This document shows, one piece after another, positions 62,310 to 64,000 of a stretch of DNA of 64,000 nucleotides. The stretch lies in NCBI GenBank assembly GCA_001897835.1, contig MKUN01000053.1, forward strand, positions 62,001 to 126,000. The letters are read 5' to 3'. Within the stretch, counting starts at the first letter, position 1; every line of letters begins with the position of its first letter. The notes beneath the pieces are model-generated. The model was not told where the DNA came from and did not search any database. It saw nothing but the letters and a program-made list of their open reading frames with translations. The stretch is from Bacteroidetes bacterium 46-16 (lineage in GTDB: Bacteria > Bacteroidota > Bacteroidia > Chitinophagales > Chitinophagaceae). Made by a program: the position numbers and the translations under genes.

Positions 62310-63602
62310 GTGACAGACAGTATTCTATACCGGGGCCAGGAGGGGCAAAGCTATGCTTTGTACTTACCAACGAGTTATTCGCCTGATAAAAAATACCCCT
62401 GTATCTATTTTTTTGATGCCCATGCAAGGGGTGCTTTACCTGTTTATACTTATAAGGCATTGGCCGAGCAGTATGGTTTTGTATTGATAGGCTCCAACAT
62501 ATCAAAGAACGGGATGTCGCGGACTGAGACCAATGAAGTTGTGAATAAGCTGATGGCCGATGCGGGCAGCAGGATCCATATAGATACTGAGCGGGTATAT
62601 TTGTCGGGATTTTCGGGAGGTTCGAGAGTGGCCAGTACAAGGGCAATGAGTAATGATGGTATAACGGGTGTGATTGGCTGCGGGGCTGGCTTTCCTGCTA
62701 TAGAGCTGCAATGGACAAACAAGTTCGATTATTTTGGTATGGCCGGGATGCATGATTTTAATCTTGGCGAGATGGAGCAATGGGATGCGCTCCTGGGGCA
62801 AAATGACCGTGCACACCAATTGCTGGTATCTGCAGGTACACATGGATGGCCAGTAGCTGCCGATTTTCAATTTGCCCTGCTCTGGATGCAGGTGATGGCC
62901 ATGAAAGAACAGAAACAAGCCAAAGATGATAAGATCGTTATCGCTCTTAAGCAGGTGTATGAACAATATGTACGTGAAGCAGCGACAAAGGGCGATATAC
63001 TTAAAGAGGGCAGCTTGCTGGAGGGGATGCTGCGTGTGCTTGGGGGCTTAGCAGATGTGTCGCCATATGAAAAGCAGTTATCGGTGCTTAGGGAAAGCGA
63101 TGGTTATAAGCAGGCCATGGAGCGGAATGATTTATTGCAAAATGAAGAACGGCAAAAAGAACAGGAAATAAGCGGGGAATTTGCTGCCCGGGATGGAGCA
63201 TACTGGGCCGGGAAAATATCGGAATTCAATAAGAATATCCGTAGCAAACCCAGGCTGGAATCGCAAATGAACGGACGCTTACTGGCTTACCTGGGTCTTG
63301 TAGCTTATATGAACAGCAGTGCAGCACTAAAAAACGGGGACTTTGCAAAAGCCGCAGGATACCTAAAAGTATTCAGGCTGGCAGACCCGGGAAACCCGGA
63401 TGGCAACTACCTCGAGGCCGAGTATCAAATGCAAAAAGGGGATAAAGAGCAGGCTATGGCTTCTTTAAAAGAAGCTGTATCGAAAGGCTATAATGATGTG
63501 GAACAATTGATGACAGATCCTATGTTTAATAATCTTGCCCATGATACGACTTTTGATGAACTGGTAAGAATGGCGGCTGCAAATAACAGGGTAGGGCAAT
63601 AA
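62310..63602 (+). CDS. Esterase-like alpha/beta-hydrolase lipoprotein with helical C-terminus
   Basis: 430 residues from GTG 62310. YALYLPTSYSPDKKYPCIYFFDAHARG (split to remain short) and YLSGFSGGSRVAST (residues ~97-110) give the nucleophile Ser in G-F-S-G-G, as in PHB-depolymerase/feruloyl-esterase-like enzymes. The C-terminal ~200 residues are helical with a TPR-like end (KGDKEQAMASLKEAVSKG). The frame is open upstream to 62157. There it codes a hydrophobic stretch ending in YYSC, like a Bacteroidota lipoprotein signal, headed by ACG AAA AAT AAG (62163). A standard start codon is missing there, so the true start is uncertain. Substrate unknown. Confidence 0.75.
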   Translation: MTDSILYRGQEGQSYALYLPTSYSPDKKYPCIYFFDAHARGALPVYTYKALAEQYGFVLIGSNISKNGMSRTETNEVVNKLMADAGSRIHIDTERVYLSGFSGGSRVASTRAMSNDGITGVIGCGAGFPAIELQWTNKFDYFGMAGMHDFNLGEMEQWDALLGQNDRAHQLLVSAGTHGWPVAADFQFALLWMQVMAMKEQKQAKDDKIVIALKQVYEQYVREAATKGDILKEGSLLEGMLRVLGGLADVSPYEKQLSVLRESDGYKQAMERNDLLQNEERQKEQEISGEFAARDGAYWAGKISEFNKNIRSKPRLESQMNGRLLAYLGLVAYMNSSAALKNGDFAKAAGYLKVFRLADPGNPDGNYLEAEYQMQKGDKEQAMASLKEAVSKGYNDVEQLMTDPMFNNLAHDTTFDELVRMAAANNRVGQ

Positions 63603-63682
63603 ACTGTATAGCATAATTTTTTGCCTTACAATGATTTATTCGTAATTTTATCGGTCATAGTACTTTACTTACACATACTTTA

Positions 63683-64000
63683 ATGGAAGCTCAAAATAAA
63701 CTTTACGATTTCATCATAATCGGTTGCGGCCCTACGGGCTCTACAGCAGCGACGTACCTCTCTAAAATGGGTTATTCGGTACTTGTATTTGAAAAGTCCA
63801 AATTCCCAAGGGCCCATGAGGGCGAGTCATTGCTGCCTTTTTGTTACAGCATGTTCCAGGACCTGGGCGTATGGGAGGAAATGAAGACCAAATTTGTGCG
63901 GAAGCCTGGTGCTCGTTTTTCGAGCCATGACGGGAGTAATAGCTCTACGTGGTGTTTTAAGAGTGTGATATTTGATGAAAGCTACTTGTCTTTCAATGTA
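63683..64000 (+). CDS. Flavin-dependent halogenase/oxidoreductase (3'-partial)
   Basis: The first 106 residues of a FAD-dependent enzyme cut by the window's end. The dinucleotide-binding fold IIIGCGPTGSTAATYLSKMG (residues ~10-29) is followed by FEKSKFPRAHEGESLLPF, the motif of tryptophan-halogenase-like and related oxidoreductases. The F-P-R-x-H-x-GES stretch is typical of FADH2-dependent halogenases and of reductases in flexirubin-type clusters. Which reaction it runs cannot be said from this part. Confidence 0.8.
   Translation, partial: MEAQNKLYDFIIIGCGPTGSTAATYLSKMGYSVLVFEKSKFPRAHEGESLLPFCYSMFQDLGVWEEMKTKFVRKPGARFSSHDGSNSSTWCFKSVIFDESYLSFNV

Noticed and set aside
1-64000. CRISPR array, rRNA genes or intact insertion sequences
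   Set aside because: No regularly spaced repeats with unique spacers, no rRNA-like blocks and no transposase motif were found.

Overview
The window is a chromosomal segment of a Bacteroidota bacterium, most likely of the Chitinophagales (Chitinophagaceae-like). The evidence is the set of type IX secretion (T9SS) sorting domains of both kinds, the CHU_C gliding-type C-termini, SprB-like and Ig/PKD repeats, a three-subunit succinate dehydrogenase, DUF4105 and PASTA proteins, and TAnnTTTG-type -7 promoter elements. Most of the window is ordinary, moderately GC-balanced housekeeping DNA.

Layout. 0-3.5 kb: the 3' part of a giant T9SS type B repeat protein. 3.5-6.8 kb: hldD, a His/Glu-rich membrane protein, 3-hydroxyanthranilate dioxygenase and a CNNM/CBS membrane protein, all on the minus strand. 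6.8-8.17 kb: almost gene-free DNA rich in repeats, with one Lys-rich mini-gene and its terminator. 8.17-13.44 kb: a visibly AT-rich island of seven tightly packed plus-strand genes. 13.4-30.8 kb: housekeeping and hypothetical genes (gpsA, a periplasmic adaptor, metG, a pentameric ligand-gated channel homologue, M48 protease, patatin, pruA, pth). 30.9-38.2 kb: PASTA protein, T9SS type A protein, rhodanese and the sdhCAB operon. 38.2-50 kb: DUF4105 protein, a tandem pair of 635-residue PKD/CHU_C proteins, an SDR, the thioesterase-cinA-aroK-DUF423 operon, and a deacetylase-LolA-lipoprotein-hotdog run resembling part of an aryl-polyene/flexirubin cluster. 50-55.7 kb: a PagL-like protein and a 1548-residue T9SS adhesin. 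55.8-64 kb: a minus-strand ung-plsC-DUF2520-fdx-iscX operon, FAH protein, adenylate cyclase, tRNA-Met, an esterase-like lipoprotein, and the start of a flavin-dependent halogenase-like gene.

The outstanding item is the 8.17-13.44 kb island. In order it encodes a protein of the 5-hydroxymethyl-dU DNA kinase helical-domain family (phage-type base hypermodification), a thymidylate-synthase homologue with its catalytic residues intact, an Nmad1 (DUF1599, MazG-like) protein, a ThsB-type TIR, an Nmad2 protein, a nucleoside-deoxyribosyltransferase-like (DRHyd) domain fused to TPR-S repeats, and a second ThsB-type TIR. It joins a pyrimidine/DNA-base modification pathway to a TIR/TPR-S NAD-type signalling module in one seven-gene transcription unit. 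There is no ThsA, nuclease or methyltransferase. I infer a defence or self/non-self system not matching any I can name. The family assignments come from motif recognition and the function is inference.

Other points of interest are a two-copy degenerate repeat linking the island's upstream flank to 49.9-50.2 kb, two related palindromic elements near 19.15 and 21.08 kb, GTTGATT-type repeats on both sides of the island, and an esterase-like gene whose in-frame lipoprotein signal lies upstream of any standard start codon.
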